64,000 bases of DNA from Cellulomonas sp. PhB143 (GTDB taxonomy: Bacteria; Actinomycetota; Actinomycetes; Actinomycetales; Cellulomonadaceae): the NCBI RefSeq assembly GCF_003752595.1, contig NZ_RKIJ01000014.1, positions 147,937-211,936 on the forward strand, in the 5' to 3' direction. Positions 39,187 to 47,564 of the stretch are shown one piece after another. The stretch's first letter is position 1. Every line of letters begins with the position of its first letter. The notes under the pieces are model-generated. The model had not been told where the DNA came from and made no database searches. It saw nothing but the letters and a program-made list of their open reading frames with translations. The position numbers and the translations under genes were made by a program.

Positions 39187-39248
39187 GCCGAGAAGTCGAA
39201 CTCCGCCCCAGAAATCGAAGATTTCGGGGCCGAATTCGACTTCTCCGC
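39187..39248. repeat. Long intergenic palindrome, family A copy 3 (inverted)
   Basis: Left arm GCCGAGAAGTCGAACTCC ... CCCCAGAAATC, loop GAA, right arm GATTTCGGGGCC ... GACTTCTCCGC. Read on the minus strand it equals copy 1 with only a few substitutions and has its unpaired base (T) in the same 3' arm position. It lies between divergent genes, unlike copies 1 and 2. Confidence 0.88.
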
Positions 39249-39300
39249 GGGTCCGCGGGTCGGCGGGTCGGCGGGTCGGCGGGTCGGCGGGTCGGCGGGT
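39245..39300. repeat. 8-bp tandem repeat, seven units
   Basis: Two copies of CCGCGGGT are followed by five perfect copies of CGGCGGGT, directly abutting family A copy 3 and ending about 60 nt before the ABC exporter -10 box. Probably a slippage-prone array. Confidence 0.9.
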
Positions 39301-39361
39301 CGTGACATCTGTCATGCCGGAGCGGTGACGCGCGGCCCGGGAGCGCGCCCCCGCCCGCGGA

Positions 39362-39367
39362 CACGAT
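39362..39367 (+). promoter_or_regulatory. Putative -10 box CACGAT of the ABC exporter operon
   Basis: CACGAT starts 12 nt before ATG 39374. Upstream at 39302-39313 lies TGACA-TC-TGTCA, a short perfect inverted repeat that could be an operator. Confidence 0.4.
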
Positions 39368-39373
39368 GGCTCC

Positions 39374-40348
39374 ATGGACACCACCGCACCCGCACCCGCG
39401 ACGCTCGCGCTCGAGCTGCGTGGCCTGCACAAGAGCTTCGGCGACGTGCACGCCGTCGACGGCCTCGACCTGGACGTGCGTCCCGGCGAGGTCGTCGCCT
39501 TCCTCGGTCCCAACGGGGCCGGCAAGACCACGACGATCGACATGGTGCTCGGCCTGAGCGACCCGACCGCCGGTGACGTGCGCGTCTTCGGCTCGACGCC
39601 CGCCGAGGCCATCGCCGCGGGCCGGGTGGCCGCCGTCATGCAGACCGGCGGCCTGCTCAAGGACATCACGGTCGCCGAGACCGTCGCCCTGACGGCGAGC
39701 CTGTTCGGCAACCGCGGCCCGGTGCTGCCGTTCCTCGAGCGCGCCGGCATCGCGGAGCTCGCCGGGCGCCGGGTCGGCCGGTGCTCCGGCGGCCAGCAGC
39801 AGCGGCTCCGGTTCGCCATGGCGCTCGTGTCCGAGCCGGACCTCCTGCTGCTCGACGAGCCGACGACGGGCATGGACGTCGAGGGCCGCCGCGACTTCTG
39901 GGCCGCGATCCGCGCCGACGCCGCGGCCGGGCGCACCGTCGTCTTCGCCACGCACTACCTCGACGAGGCCGACGCCTACGCCGACCGCATCGTCCTGGTC
40001 GCCGGCGGCCGCGTGGTCGCCGACGGCAGCGCCGCGGAGATCAAGAACGTCGCCTCCGGGCGCGTGCTCAGCGCGTCCTTCGCGACCCCGGAGCTCGCGC
40101 ACGACGCCGCCCGCGACCTCACGTCGTCGGGCTCGCCCGCGGAGGTCCGCGGGACCCGGCTGATCGTGCGCACCTCGGCGTCCGACGACGTGGCGCGCCA
40201 CCTGCTGACGGCGACGTCCGCGCACGACCTCGAGGTCGGGGCGTCGAGCCTCGAGGACGCGTTCGTGCGGCTGACCTCCTCGGGCCGCACCGACGACCGC
40301 ACCGACGACCCCACGAGCCCGACCGCCCCGACAGGAGCCCACCGATGA
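39374..40348 (+). CDS. ABC-2 type exporter ATP-binding protein
   Basis: 324 residues. Walker A FLGPNGAGKTTTIDMVLGL, signature RCSGGQQQRLRFAMAL, Walker B LLLLDEPTTGMD and switch His in VVFATHYLDEADAYADR. The C-terminal extension after residue 225 is typical of DrrA/NatA-type exporters. It overlaps the permease gene by four bases, and a two-component system follows directly, so it probably exports or removes a membrane-active compound. Confidence 0.93.
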   Translation: MDTTAPAPATLALELRGLHKSFGDVHAVDGLDLDVRPGEVVAFLGPNGAGKTTTIDMVLGLSDPTAGDVRVFGSTPAEAIAAGRVAAVMQTGGLLKDITVAETVALTASLFGNRGPVLPFLERAGIAELAGRRVGRCSGGQQQRLRFAMALVSEPDLLLLDEPTTGMDVEGRRDFWAAIRADAAAGRTVVFATHYLDEADAYADRIVLVAGGRVVADGSAAEIKNVASGRVLSASFATPELAHDAARDLTSSGSPAEVRGTRLIVRTSASDDVARHLLTATSAHDLEVGASSLEDAFVRLTSSGRTDDRTDDPTSPTAPTGAHR

Positions 40349-41142
40349 GCACGATCTCCGCACCCGGCGCACGGGGCGGCTCCGCCCGCCCGGCGGCCTC
40401 CGTCCCCCGGGGCATCAGCCGCACCTACCTGGTCCTAGAACTGCGCCGGCTCGTGCGCAACCGCCGCACGCTGGTCTTCTCCCTCGTCATGCCGCCCGTC
40501 TTCTTCCTCATCTTCGGCACCAGCCCCGCCTACGCCCACCAGTCGGCGGGCCGGGGCAACGTCACGGCGTACGTGCTCGTCTCCATGGCGCTCTACGGCG
40601 CGATCCTCACCGCGACGGCCGGGGGCGCGAGCGTCTCCGTCGAGCGTGCGCAGGGCTGGACGCGCCAGCTGCGCCTGACCCCGCTGCGCCCGTCGGCGTA
40701 CATCGCGACGAAGCTCGCCGCCACCATGGCGCTCTCGGCGGTCTCCATCGCCGTCACCCTCGCCGTGGGCAGCCTGCGCGACCCGCAGATGCCGCTCTCG
40801 GCGTGGGTGGGCTGCGCGCTGGTCGCCTGGGTGGGCTCGGTCGTGTTCGCCGCGTTCGGTCTGTTCATGGGCTACCTGCTGCCGGCGGAGAACGTCATGC
40901 AGATCCTCGGCCCGGGGCTGGCGCTCCTGTCCTTCGCCGGTGGGCTGTTCATCCCGCTTGGCGACGGCCTGTTCGCCGACATCGCCCGGTTCACGCCGAC
41001 GTACGGGCTCGCGGAGCTCACCCGGGCGCCGCTGACGGGCGACGGGTTCACGCTCGCGGCCGTGGCGAACGTGCTCGTGTGGACCGCCGTGTTCGCCGGT
41101 GGTGCGGCCTGGCGGTTCCGCAAGGACACGGCGCGGGTGTGA
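40345..41142 (+). CDS. ABC-2 type exporter permease
   Basis: 265 residues. ISRTYLVLELRRLVRNRRTL precedes six membrane helices (VFSLVMPPVFFLIFGTSPAY; VTAYVLVSMALYGAILTATA; TKLAATMALSAVSIAVTLAV; and others). SVERAQGWTRQLRLTPLRPS is the ABC-2 coupling region. Partner of the upstream ATPase. Confidence 0.92.
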   Translation: MSTISAPGARGGSARPAASVPRGISRTYLVLELRRLVRNRRTLVFSLVMPPVFFLIFGTSPAYAHQSAGRGNVTAYVLVSMALYGAILTATAGGASVSVERAQGWTRQLRLTPLRPSAYIATKLAATMALSAVSIAVTLAVGSLRDPQMPLSAWVGCALVAWVGSVVFAAFGLFMGYLLPAENVMQILGPGLALLSFAGGLFIPLGDGLFADIARFTPTYGLAELTRAPLTGDGFTLAAVANVLVWTAVFAGGAAWRFRKDTARV

Positions 41143-41173
41143 GCGCGTCGCGGCCGGTGGCGCGCGGCGGCGA

Positions 41174-41179
41174 TAGCGT
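41174..41179 (+). promoter_or_regulatory. -10 box TAGCGT before the sensor kinase
   Basis: TAGCGT starts 13 nt before GTG 41187, suggesting an internal leaderless promoter in the exporter operon. Confidence 0.5.
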
Positions 41180-41186
41180 GGCGTCC

Positions 41187-42365
41187 GTGGACCCGACCGC
41201 CCGCCGGCCGCTGCTCGCGCCGCACCCGGACAGGACCGCGGACGTCCCCGGTGCGCGGGCCGCCGCGCGCGACCGGCGCACGCGGTGGATGCGGTTCCTC
41301 GGGCCGCTCTTCGGCCTCGTGTGGTTGATCTTCCTGCTCACGCCCGGGGGCACCGCGTGGGACGCCGCCCCCGGGCTCGACCGCGCCGCATCGCTCTTCG
41401 GCATCCTCGGCGTCGCGGCGATCTTCGCCGCCGTCATCGTCATCACACGCCACTATGCGGTCGCGCCGCGGCTGGCGTGGGCGCTGATCGCCGTCCAGCT
41501 CGGCTGCGTCGCGCTGTCCTGCCTCGTGCCGCACACCGAGGGACTCAACGGCCTCGTGTTCGTGTGCGTGGGGGCGGTGTTCCTGCTGCGGAGCGATCGC
41601 GCGCTGATCGTCGTCGCCGTGTGCGCCGTCGCCGCGCTGGCCGTGCCGCCGCTGATGGGCTGGCCCGGTGACGACTCGCTCGTCGTCTCGGTCGTGCTCG
41701 CCTCGACCGCGGTCCTCGGGTTCGTCCAGCTCATCGAGCGCAACCGGCAGCTGCGCGACGCGCAGGACGAGAACGCGGCGCTCGCCGTCGCCCGCGAGCG
41801 CGAGCGCATCGCCCGCGACATGCACGACGTCCTCGGGCACTCCCTGACCGTCATCTCGGTCAAGGCCGAGCTCGCGGGCCGCCTGCTCGGGCCGCGGCCC
41901 GAGCAGGCGGCGAGCGAGGTCGCCGAGATCCAGTCGCTCGCCCGGGCGGCGCTCGCCGACGTGCGGGGCATGGTGGCGAGCACGCGGGAGGTCAGCCTCG
42001 CCGGCGAGCTCGCCGGCGCCCGCGCGGTCCTCGACGCAGCCGGCGTCGCGGCGGAGGTCCCCGGCGCGGTCGACGACGTCCCGGAGTCCCTGCGCGAGGT
42101 CTTCGCCTGGGGCGTGCGCGAGGGGACGACGAACGTGCTGCGCCACGCGGACGCGTCGCGGGTGCGGATCACGCTGGGACCGGACCGCCTGACGGTGGAG
42201 GACGACGGCGTCGGCCCCTCCCGCGGCGTCGGCAACGGGCTGCCCGGCCTGCGGGCGCGCGCCCGCGAGGCGGGCGCGGTGCTAGAGACCGGGGCGAGCG
42301 ACCTCGGAGGCTTCCGCCTGACGATCCGCGCGACCCCGCCCGGCGGCGCCGGATGGGTAGCGTGA
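41187..42365 (+). CDS. Sensor histidine kinase, HisKA_3 (DesK/NarX-like)
   Basis: 392 residues from GTG 41187; GTG 41139 overlapping the permease stop is in frame and remains possible. Five or so membrane helices occupy residues 30-170 with little extracytoplasmic loop, as in sensors of the membrane state. ARERERIARDMHDVLGHSLT holds the phosphorylated His, and VREGTTNVLRHADASRVRI with VGNGLPGLRARAREAG the ATP-binding boxes. Pairs with the next gene; probably senses the exporter's substrate or envelope stress. Confidence 0.9.
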   Translation: MDPTARRPLLAPHPDRTADVPGARAAARDRRTRWMRFLGPLFGLVWLIFLLTPGGTAWDAAPGLDRAASLFGILGVAAIFAAVIVITRHYAVAPRLAWALIAVQLGCVALSCLVPHTEGLNGLVFVCVGAVFLLRSDRALIVVAVCAVAALAVPPLMGWPGDDSLVVSVVLASTAVLGFVQLIERNRQLRDAQDENAALAVARERERIARDMHDVLGHSLTVISVKAELAGRLLGPRPEQAASEVAEIQSLARAALADVRGMVASTREVSLAGELAGARAVLDAAGVAAEVPGAVDDVPESLREVFAWGVREGTTNVLRHADASRVRITLGPDRLTVEDDGVGPSRGVGNGLPGLRARAREAGAVLETGASDLGGFRLTIRATPPGGAGWVA

Positions 42366-42985
42366 GCCCGGTGACCGCGCCGATCCGCCTCCTCCTGGCC
42401 GACGACCAGGCGCTCGTGCGGGGCGCCCTGGCGACGCTGCTCGGGCTCGAGGCCGACCTCGAGGTGGTCGCCCAGGTCGGGTCCGGCGACGAGGTCGTCG
42501 CGAGCGCCCGCGAGCACGCGGTGGACGTGGCCCTGCTCGACGTCGAGATGCCCGGCACGGACGGCATCCAGGCGGCCGCCGCCCTGCGCGCCGCGGTGCC
42601 GGCGTGCCGGGTGCTGATCGTCACGACCTTCGGCCGGCCCGGGTACCTGCGGAGGGCGCTCGACGCGGGCGCGAGCGGGTTCGTCGTCAAGGACACCCCC
42701 GCGGACCGGCTGGCCGACGCGGTCCGCCGGGTGCACGCCGGGCTGCGGGTCGTGGACCCGGAGCTGGCGGTCGAGTCGCTCGCCGTGGGTACGAGCCCGC
42801 TGACCGATCGTGAGCGGTCGGTCCTGCTCGAGGCGTCGCGCGGGGGCACCGTCGCGGACGTCGCTCGCGCGACGCACCTGTCGGAGGGCACCGTGCGCAA
42901 CTACCTCTCGGCGGCGATCGGCAAGACGAGCGCGCGCACCCGCGCGGAGGCGGTGCGCATCGCCCAGGACAACGGCTGGCTGTGA
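42362..42985 (+). CDS. NarL/DesR-type response regulator
   Basis: 207 residues from GTG 42362, which gives the GTGA overlap with the kinase; ATG 42353 and GTG 42371 are in frame (a TAGCGT box at 42358 would serve the latter). Receiver domain LLLADDQALVRG with phosphorylated Asp in VALLDVEMPGTDG and Lys in FVVKDTPADR. LuxR-type helix-turn-helix LTDRERSVLLEASRGGTVAD to VARATHLSEGTVRNYLSAAI. Probably controls the exporter operon. Confidence 0.92.
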   Translation: MSPVTAPIRLLLADDQALVRGALATLLGLEADLEVVAQVGSGDEVVASAREHAVDVALLDVEMPGTDGIQAAAALRAAVPACRVLIVTTFGRPGYLRRALDAGASGFVVKDTPADRLADAVRRVHAGLRVVDPELAVESLAVGTSPLTDRERSVLLEASRGGTVADVARATHLSEGTVRNYLSAAIGKTSARTRAEAVRIAQDNGWL

Positions 42986-43004
42986 CCCGGCGGCGGGCCG
43001 GTGG

Positions 43005-43010
43005 GACAAT
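43005..43010 (+). promoter_or_regulatory. -10 box GACAAT of dus
   Basis: GACAAT starts 12 nt before GTG 43017. The same hexamer and spacing are used at recO. Confidence 0.55.
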
Positions 43011-43016
43011 GGCCGG

Positions 43017-44204
43017 GTGAGCACCACGACCGAGAAGCAGCCCGCGCCGTCGGGCACGCGAGTCCTGCCGCCCCTGCAGATCGGGCCCCACACGATCGAG
43101 ACCCCGGTCGAGCTGGCGCCGATGGCGGGCGTCACCAACCGGGCCTTCCGTACGCTGTGCCGCGAGAACGGCGGCGGGCTGTTCGTCGCGGAGATGGTCA
43201 CGAGCCGCGCGCTGGTCGAGGGGCACCCCGAGACGCTGCGGATCGTGACGTTCGACGAGGACGAGTCGCCGCGCTCGGCGCAGGTGTACGGCGTCGACCC
43301 GGCGACCGTCGGCGCGGCCGTGCGGATCCTCGCCGAGCGCGAGCTGGCAGACCACGTGGACCTGAACTTCGGGTGCCCGGTGCCGAAGGTGACGCGCAAG
43401 GGCGGCGGGGCGGTCCTGCCCTGGAAGCGCGACCTGTTCGCCTCGATCGTCACGGCGGCCGTCGAGGCGGCGAGGCCGTTCGGGGTGCCCGTGACGGTCA
43501 AGATGCGCAAGGGGATCGACGACGACCACCTGACCTATCTCGAGGCGGGGCTCGTCGCCCAGGACGCGGGCGTCGCGGCGGTCGCGCTGCACGCCCGCAC
43601 CGCCGCGGACTACTACAGCGGCACTGCGGACTGGTCGGCGATCGCGCGGCTCAAGGAGACGGTCCGGCACGTCCCGGTGCTCGGCAACGGCGACATCTGG
43701 TCGGCCGAGGACGCCGTGCGGATGGTCGACGAGACCGGGTGCGACGGCGTCGTCGTCGGCCGCGGGTGCCAGGGGAGGCCGTGGCTCTTCGCCGACCTGC
43801 AGGCGGCGTTCGAGGGCCGGGCGGACCGGGTCACCCCGGGGCTGCGGCACGTCGCGGAGACGATCTACCGGCACGGCGAGCTCATGGCCGGGTACTTCGA
43901 GGACGAGGGCAAGGGGATGCGCGACCTGCGCAAGCACATGGCGTGGTACCTCAAGGGCTACGCCGTGGGCGGCGACGCCCGGCGGGCGCTCGCGATGGTC
44001 TCCACGCTCGAGGAGCTGCGCGGCCACCTGGACGCGCTCGACCTCGACCAGCCCTACCCGGGCGCCGACGCCGAGGGGCCGCGCGGGCGGGCTGGCTCGC
44101 CCAAGAAGCCGCACCTGCCCTACGGGTGGCTGGACTCGCGCGACCTCGACGCCGACTTCGAGGCGAGCCTGCGCGAGGCCGAGCTGAGCGTCTCGGGGGG
44201 CTGA
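43017..44204 (+). CDS. dusB: tRNA-dihydrouridine synthase
   Basis: 395 residues from GTG 43017. VELAPMAGVTNRAFRTLCRE is the FMN-binding start of the Dus barrel, DLNFGCPVPKVTRKGGGAVL has the catalytic Cys near residue 121, and RKGIDDDHLTYLEAGLVAQD, ALHARTAADYYSGTADWSAI and GRGCQGRPWLFADL follow. A helical C-domain binds tRNA. Reduces uridines of tRNA D-loops; the symbol follows the DusB-type assignment used in actinobacteria. Leaderless promoter. Confidence 0.9.
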   Translation: MSTTTEKQPAPSGTRVLPPLQIGPHTIETPVELAPMAGVTNRAFRTLCRENGGGLFVAEMVTSRALVEGHPETLRIVTFDEDESPRSAQVYGVDPATVGAAVRILAERELADHVDLNFGCPVPKVTRKGGGAVLPWKRDLFASIVTAAVEAARPFGVPVTVKMRKGIDDDHLTYLEAGLVAQDAGVAAVALHARTAADYYSGTADWSAIARLKETVRHVPVLGNGDIWSAEDAVRMVDETGCDGVVVGRGCQGRPWLFADLQAAFEGRADRVTPGLRHVAETIYRHGELMAGYFEDEGKGMRDLRKHMAWYLKGYAVGGDARRALAMVSTLEELRGHLDALDLDQPYPGADAEGPRGRAGSPKKPHLPYGWLDSRDLDADFEASLREAELSVSGG

Positions 44205-44242
44205 CCCTCCCGCCGGCCTCTCCCGCGCCGGCCTCTCCCGCC

Positions 44243-44322
44243 GACCACGGGGTCGCCGCCGGATCAGCAGGGCTGACCGGGCGGCGACCCCGTGGTCGCG
44301 GGGCGGCGACCCCGTGGTCGCG
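44243..44322. repeat. Intergenic palindrome, family C, with duplicated arm
   Basis: GACCACGGGGTCGCCGCC (44243-44260) pairs with GGCGGCGACCCCGTGGTC (44280-44297). The loop carries a further inner stem TCAGC/GCTGA. The right arm is then repeated: GCGGCGACCCCGTGGTCGCG occurs at 44281-44300 and 44303-44322. Between the convergent dus and glucosidase genes, so termination is likely. The duplicated arm permits two alternative hairpins. Confidence 0.88.
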
Positions 44323-44334
44323 AGGAGGGAGCGC

Positions 44335-46125
44335 TCAGGCGCGCAGCCAGACGGTGGTGTCGACCGGAACACCGGCGCCGTCGAGCGGCCCGGAGGCCAG
44401 CAGCACCCGGGCGCCCACGGGCAGCGGCAGCGGCTCCTGGCCGATGTTCGCCAGCACGACGACGTCCCCGTTGCGGTAGGCGAGCACGTCCCCTGACGCC
44501 TGGTACGTGTCGACCCACGCCAGCGTGCCCGCGCCGAGGCGCAGCTCCTTGCGCAGCGCGAGCGCCGCCCGGTAGGTCTCGTACGTGGACCCGGGAACGC
44601 CGCGCTGGGCGTCCGCGGCGTAGCGGCGGTACGACGCCGGCTGGGGCAGCCAGGTGCGGCCCGTGGGCCCGAACCCGAGGCCCGGCGCGTCGGCCTCCCA
44701 CGGCACCGGGATGCGGCAGCCGTCCCGGCCGGCCTCGGCGCCCTGGGTGCGGAAGAACGCCGGGTCCTGGCGCACGGCGTCGTCGAGCGTGGTGTGCTCC
44801 GGCAGGCCCAGCTCCTCGCCCTGGTACAGGTAGGCGCTGCCCGGCAGGCCGAGCATGAGCAGCGAGAACGCCCGGGCGCGACGCAGCCCGAGCTCCTCGT
44901 CGGGCTGGGGGTCGCTCGCCTTGAGCCCGTTGGGCCGCTCGCCCGTCTGCGGCAGCCCGAGGCGGGTCGCGTGGCGCACGACGTCGTGGTTCGACAGCAC
45001 CCAGGTGGTCGGGGCGCCCACGGCGTCGGACGCGGTCAGCGAGGCGGTGATCACGGTGCGCAGCGGGCCGGCGGACCAGCCGGTGGTCAGGAACGAGAAG
45101 TTGAACGCCTGGTGCATCTCGTCGGGGCGCACGTAGCGGGCCAGGCGCGAGAGCGGCTCGACCCAGGCCTCGGCGACGAGGCAGCGGTCGCCGTCGTACT
45201 CCTCGAGGACGGCGCGCCACTCGCGGTAGATGTCGTGCACGCCGTCCTGGTCGAACATCGGGCCGGAGTTGCCGGCGCCCGTCGAGCCGTCCTCCGGCGC
45301 GCCGGAGTCCACGGCCTCGTCGCCCGCGGTCGTGCCCTCCACCATCGCCACCGACCCGTCCCAGTCGGGCAGGCCGGGGGCCTTGACGAGGCCGTGGGCC
45401 ACGTCGACGCGGAACCCGTCCACGCCCTTGTCGAGCCAGAAGCGCAGCACGTCGCGGAACTCGGCGTGCACCTCGTCGTTCGTCCAGTCGAGGTCGGGCT
45501 GGCTCGAGTCGAACAGGTGCAGGTACCAGGGCGCCCCGGCGGGTCCGTCGCTCGCGCTCGCGGGCAGGCGCGTCCAGGCGGGGCCGCCGAAGATCGAGCT
45601 CCAGTTGTTCGGCGGCTGCGCCCCGGCCTCGCCGCGCCCGTCGCGGAAGACGTAGCGTGCGCGCTCGCGGCTGCCGGGCGCGGCGTCGAGCGCGGCGCGG
45701 AACCAGGCGTGCTGGTCGGAGGTGTGGTTGGGCACGAGGTCGACGATCACGCGGATGCCGAGCGCGTGCGCCTGGGCGACCAGCGCGTCGACGTCGGCCA
45801 GCGTGCCGAAGAGGGGGTCGACGGCGCGGTAGTCGGCGACGTCGTAGCCGGCGTCCTTCTGCGGCGAGCGGTAGAACGGCGAGAGCCACAGCGCGTCGAC
45901 GCCGAGGTCGGCGAGGTGCGGCAGCCGGGCAGTGATCCCGGGCAGGTCGCCGATGCCGTCGCCGTCGCCGTCGGCGAACGAGCGCGGGTAGACCTGGTAG
46001 ATCACGGCGTCGCGCCACCACTCGGGGGTGCCGCCGTCCGGGCGGTGGGCGCCCTCGTGGACGAGCGGGCCCGCGGCGAGCGTGGTGCCGGCCGGGAGCG
46101 TCTGGGTCGAATCGATACGAGTCAT
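44335..46125 (-). CDS. Glycoside hydrolase family 13, alpha-glucosidase/oligo-1,6-glucosidase type
   Basis: 596 residues. [20 protein letters not shown] starts the barrel, [14 protein letters not shown] is region [15 protein letters not shown] carries the nucleophile Asp (region II), [10 protein letters not shown] the acid Glu and [14 protein letters not shown] the transition-state Asp. An acidic Gly/Ser insert ([20 protein letters not shown]) lies in the region after the nucleophile. No signal peptide, so it acts on imported maltooligosaccharides or isomaltose. A LacI-type operator lies 76 bases upstream of ATG 46125. Confidence 0.92.
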   Translation of the reverse strand: MTRIDSTQTLPAGTTLAAGPLVHEGAHRPDGGTPEWWRDAVIYQVYPRSFADGDGDGIGDLPGITARLPHLADLGVDALWLSPFYRSPQKDAGYDVADYRAVDPLFGTLADVDALVAQAHALGIRVIVDLVPNHTSDQHAWFRAALDAAPGSRERARYVFRDGRGEAGAQPPNNWSSIFGGPAWTRLPASASDGPAGAPWYLHLFDSSQPDLDWTNDEVHAEFRDVLRFWLDKGVDGFRVDVAHGLVKAPGLPDWDGSVAMVEGTTAGDEAVDSGAPEDGSTGAGNSGPMFDQDGVHDIYREWRAVLEEYDGDRCLVAEAWVEPLSRLARYVRPDEMHQAFNFSFLTTGWSAGPLRTVITASLTASDAVGAPTTWVLSNHDVVRHATRLGLPQTGERPNGLKASDPQPDEELGLRRARAFSLLMLGLPGSAYLYQGEELGLPEHTTLDDAVRQDPAFFRTQGAEAGRDGCRIPVPWEADAPGLGFGPTGRTWLPQPASYRRYAADAQRGVPGSTYETYRAALALRKELRLGAGTLAWVDTYQASGDVLAYRNGDVVVLANIGQEPLPLPVGARVLLASGPLDGAGVPVDTTVWLRA

Positions 46126-46200
46126 CCTGCGCGCGGTCCTTGGTCTGTTCGGGTCCGGGGGTCGGACGGCGCGGCCGGGCCGCGCGGCGTCCGTCTCCAG

Positions 46201-46214
46201 TGTAAGCGCTTGCT
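46201..46214. promoter_or_regulatory. LacI-family operator upstream of the GH13 gene
   Basis: TGTAAGCGCTTGCT has the palindromic core AAGCGCTT and fits TGnAAnCGnTTnCA except for the last base. This operator is typical of MalR/CcpA-like sugar repressors of the LacI family. No lacI-type gene is in the window. It also sits 47 nt before the dgt start, so dgt might be affected. Confidence 0.7.
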
Positions 46215-46248
46215 GCGGTCGGACGGTGGTCGGCGGGCGCGCGATCGC

Positions 46249-46254
46249 TAGGGT
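46249..46254 (+). promoter_or_regulatory. -10 box TAGGGT of dgt
   Basis: TAGGGT starts 12 nt before GTG 46261, with the leaderless spacing. Confidence 0.55.
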
Positions 46255-46260
46255 GGGCCC

Positions 46261-47535
46261 GTGCAGCCGACGAGCACGTCCCCCGACCCGTCCTACAGCG
46301 CGGCCGACGTCGAGCGCTGGTCGCCCGAGCCGCCCAAGAGCAAGTCCCGGACCCCGTTCGAGCGCGACCGGGCGCGCGTGGTGCACTCCTCGGCCCTGCG
46401 CCGGCTCGGCGCCAAGACGCAGGTGCTCGGCCCCGGGACCGACGACTTCGTGCGTACCCGCCTGACGCACAGCCTCGAGGTCGCGCAGATCGGGCGCGAG
46501 CTGGGCAAGGCGCTCGGCTGCGACCCCGACGTCGTGGACACCGCCTGCCTCGCGCACGACCTCGGGCACCCGCCGTTCGGGCACAACGGCGAGCGGGCTC
46601 TGGCGGCCGTCGCCGAGCCGGTCGGCGGGTTCGAGGGCAACGCCCAGACGCTGCGCCTGCTGACGCGGCTCGAGCCCAAGGTGCTCACCGCCGCGGGCGG
46701 GCCCGCCGGCCTCAACCTGACCCGAGCGTCCCTCGACGCGAGCGTCAAGTACCCCTGGGGCGCGGGGGAGGGGCCGGTGCGCGAGGACGGGCGCCCGACC
46801 CCCAAGTTCGGCGTCTACCCCGACGACCTGCCGGTCTTCGGCTGGCTGCGCGAGGGCGCGCCGGCGGGGATCAAGTGCATGGAGTCGCAGGTCATGGACC
46901 TGGCCGACGACGTCTCGTACTCGGTCCACGACGTGGAGGACGCGATCGTCGGCGGCAAGCTCGACCTCGGCCGCCTCGACGACGCCGGCGAGCGGGCTCG
47001 CGTGGTGGCCGCCGTGCACGCCTGGTACGGGACGCGGCACACCGCCGAGGAGCTCGACTCGGCGCTGCAGCGCCTCGCGGCGACGGGCCACCTGCTCACC
47101 GGGTTCGACGGCTCGCGCCGGGCGCTCGCGGCACTGAAGGACGCCACGAGCCAGCTCATCGGCCGGTTCAGCGACTCCGCGCACGCCGCGACCCGTGCCA
47201 CCTACGGCGACGGACCGCTCACGCGCTACGCCGCGACGCTCGAGGTGCCGCGGGAGACGCTCGCCGAGATCCTCGCGCTCAAGGGCATCGCGGTCGCCTA
47301 CGTGATGGCCCCGCGGGAGAAGGAGCCGCTCTACCAGCGCCAGCGCACCATCATCACCGAGCTCGTCGAGGTGCTGCTCGAGCGTGCGCCCACGGCCCTC
47401 GAGACCCCGTTCGTGGAGGACTGGGACCAGGCGGCCGACGACGGGGCGCGCCTGCGCGTCGTCGTCGACCAGGTCGCGTCCCTGACGGACCTGAGCGCGG
47501 TCCAGCTCCACACCCGGCTGGTCCGTCCGGCCTGA
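46261..47535 (+). CDS. dgt: Deoxyguanosinetriphosphate triphosphohydrolase-like protein
   Basis: 424 residues. HD-domain motifs: TRLTHSLEVAQIGRELGKAL (His), ACLAHDLGHPPFGHNGE (HD), and CMESQVMDLADDVSYSVHDV. Removes triphosphate from dGTP or other dNTPs and so tunes nucleotide pools. Just upstream of dnaG, as in mycobacteria and relatives. Leaderless GTG start. Confidence 0.93.
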   Translation: MQPTSTSPDPSYSAADVERWSPEPPKSKSRTPFERDRARVVHSSALRRLGAKTQVLGPGTDDFVRTRLTHSLEVAQIGRELGKALGCDPDVVDTACLAHDLGHPPFGHNGERALAAVAEPVGGFEGNAQTLRLLTRLEPKVLTAAGGPAGLNLTRASLDASVKYPWGAGEGPVREDGRPTPKFGVYPDDLPVFGWLREGAPAGIKCMESQVMDLADDVSYSVHDVEDAIVGGKLDLGRLDDAGERARVVAAVHAWYGTRHTAEELDSALQRLAATGHLLTGFDGSRRALAALKDATSQLIGRFSDSAHAATRATYGDGPLTRYAATLEVPRETLAEILALKGIAVAYVMAPREKEPLYQRQRTIITELVEVLLERAPTALETPFVEDWDQAADDGARLRVVVDQVASLTDLSAVQLHTRLVRPA

Positions 47536-47552
47536 GCCGGGCCGCCGGGCCC

Positions 47553-47558
47553 TAGACT
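47553..47558 (+). promoter_or_regulatory. -10 box TAGACT of dnaG
   Basis: TAGACT starts 12 nt before GTG 47565; leaderless spacing. Confidence 0.55.
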
Positions 47559-47564
47559 CGGGGC

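Noticed and set aside
39245..39300. CRISPR array
   Set aside because: Eight-base contiguous units without spacers, and no cas genes anywhere in the window.
38927..40372. 481-codon open frame on the minus strand
   Set aside because: Only its last 52 codons, after a proper ribosome-binding site, form a sensible protein. The rest is antisense to the ABC ATPase and the repeats.
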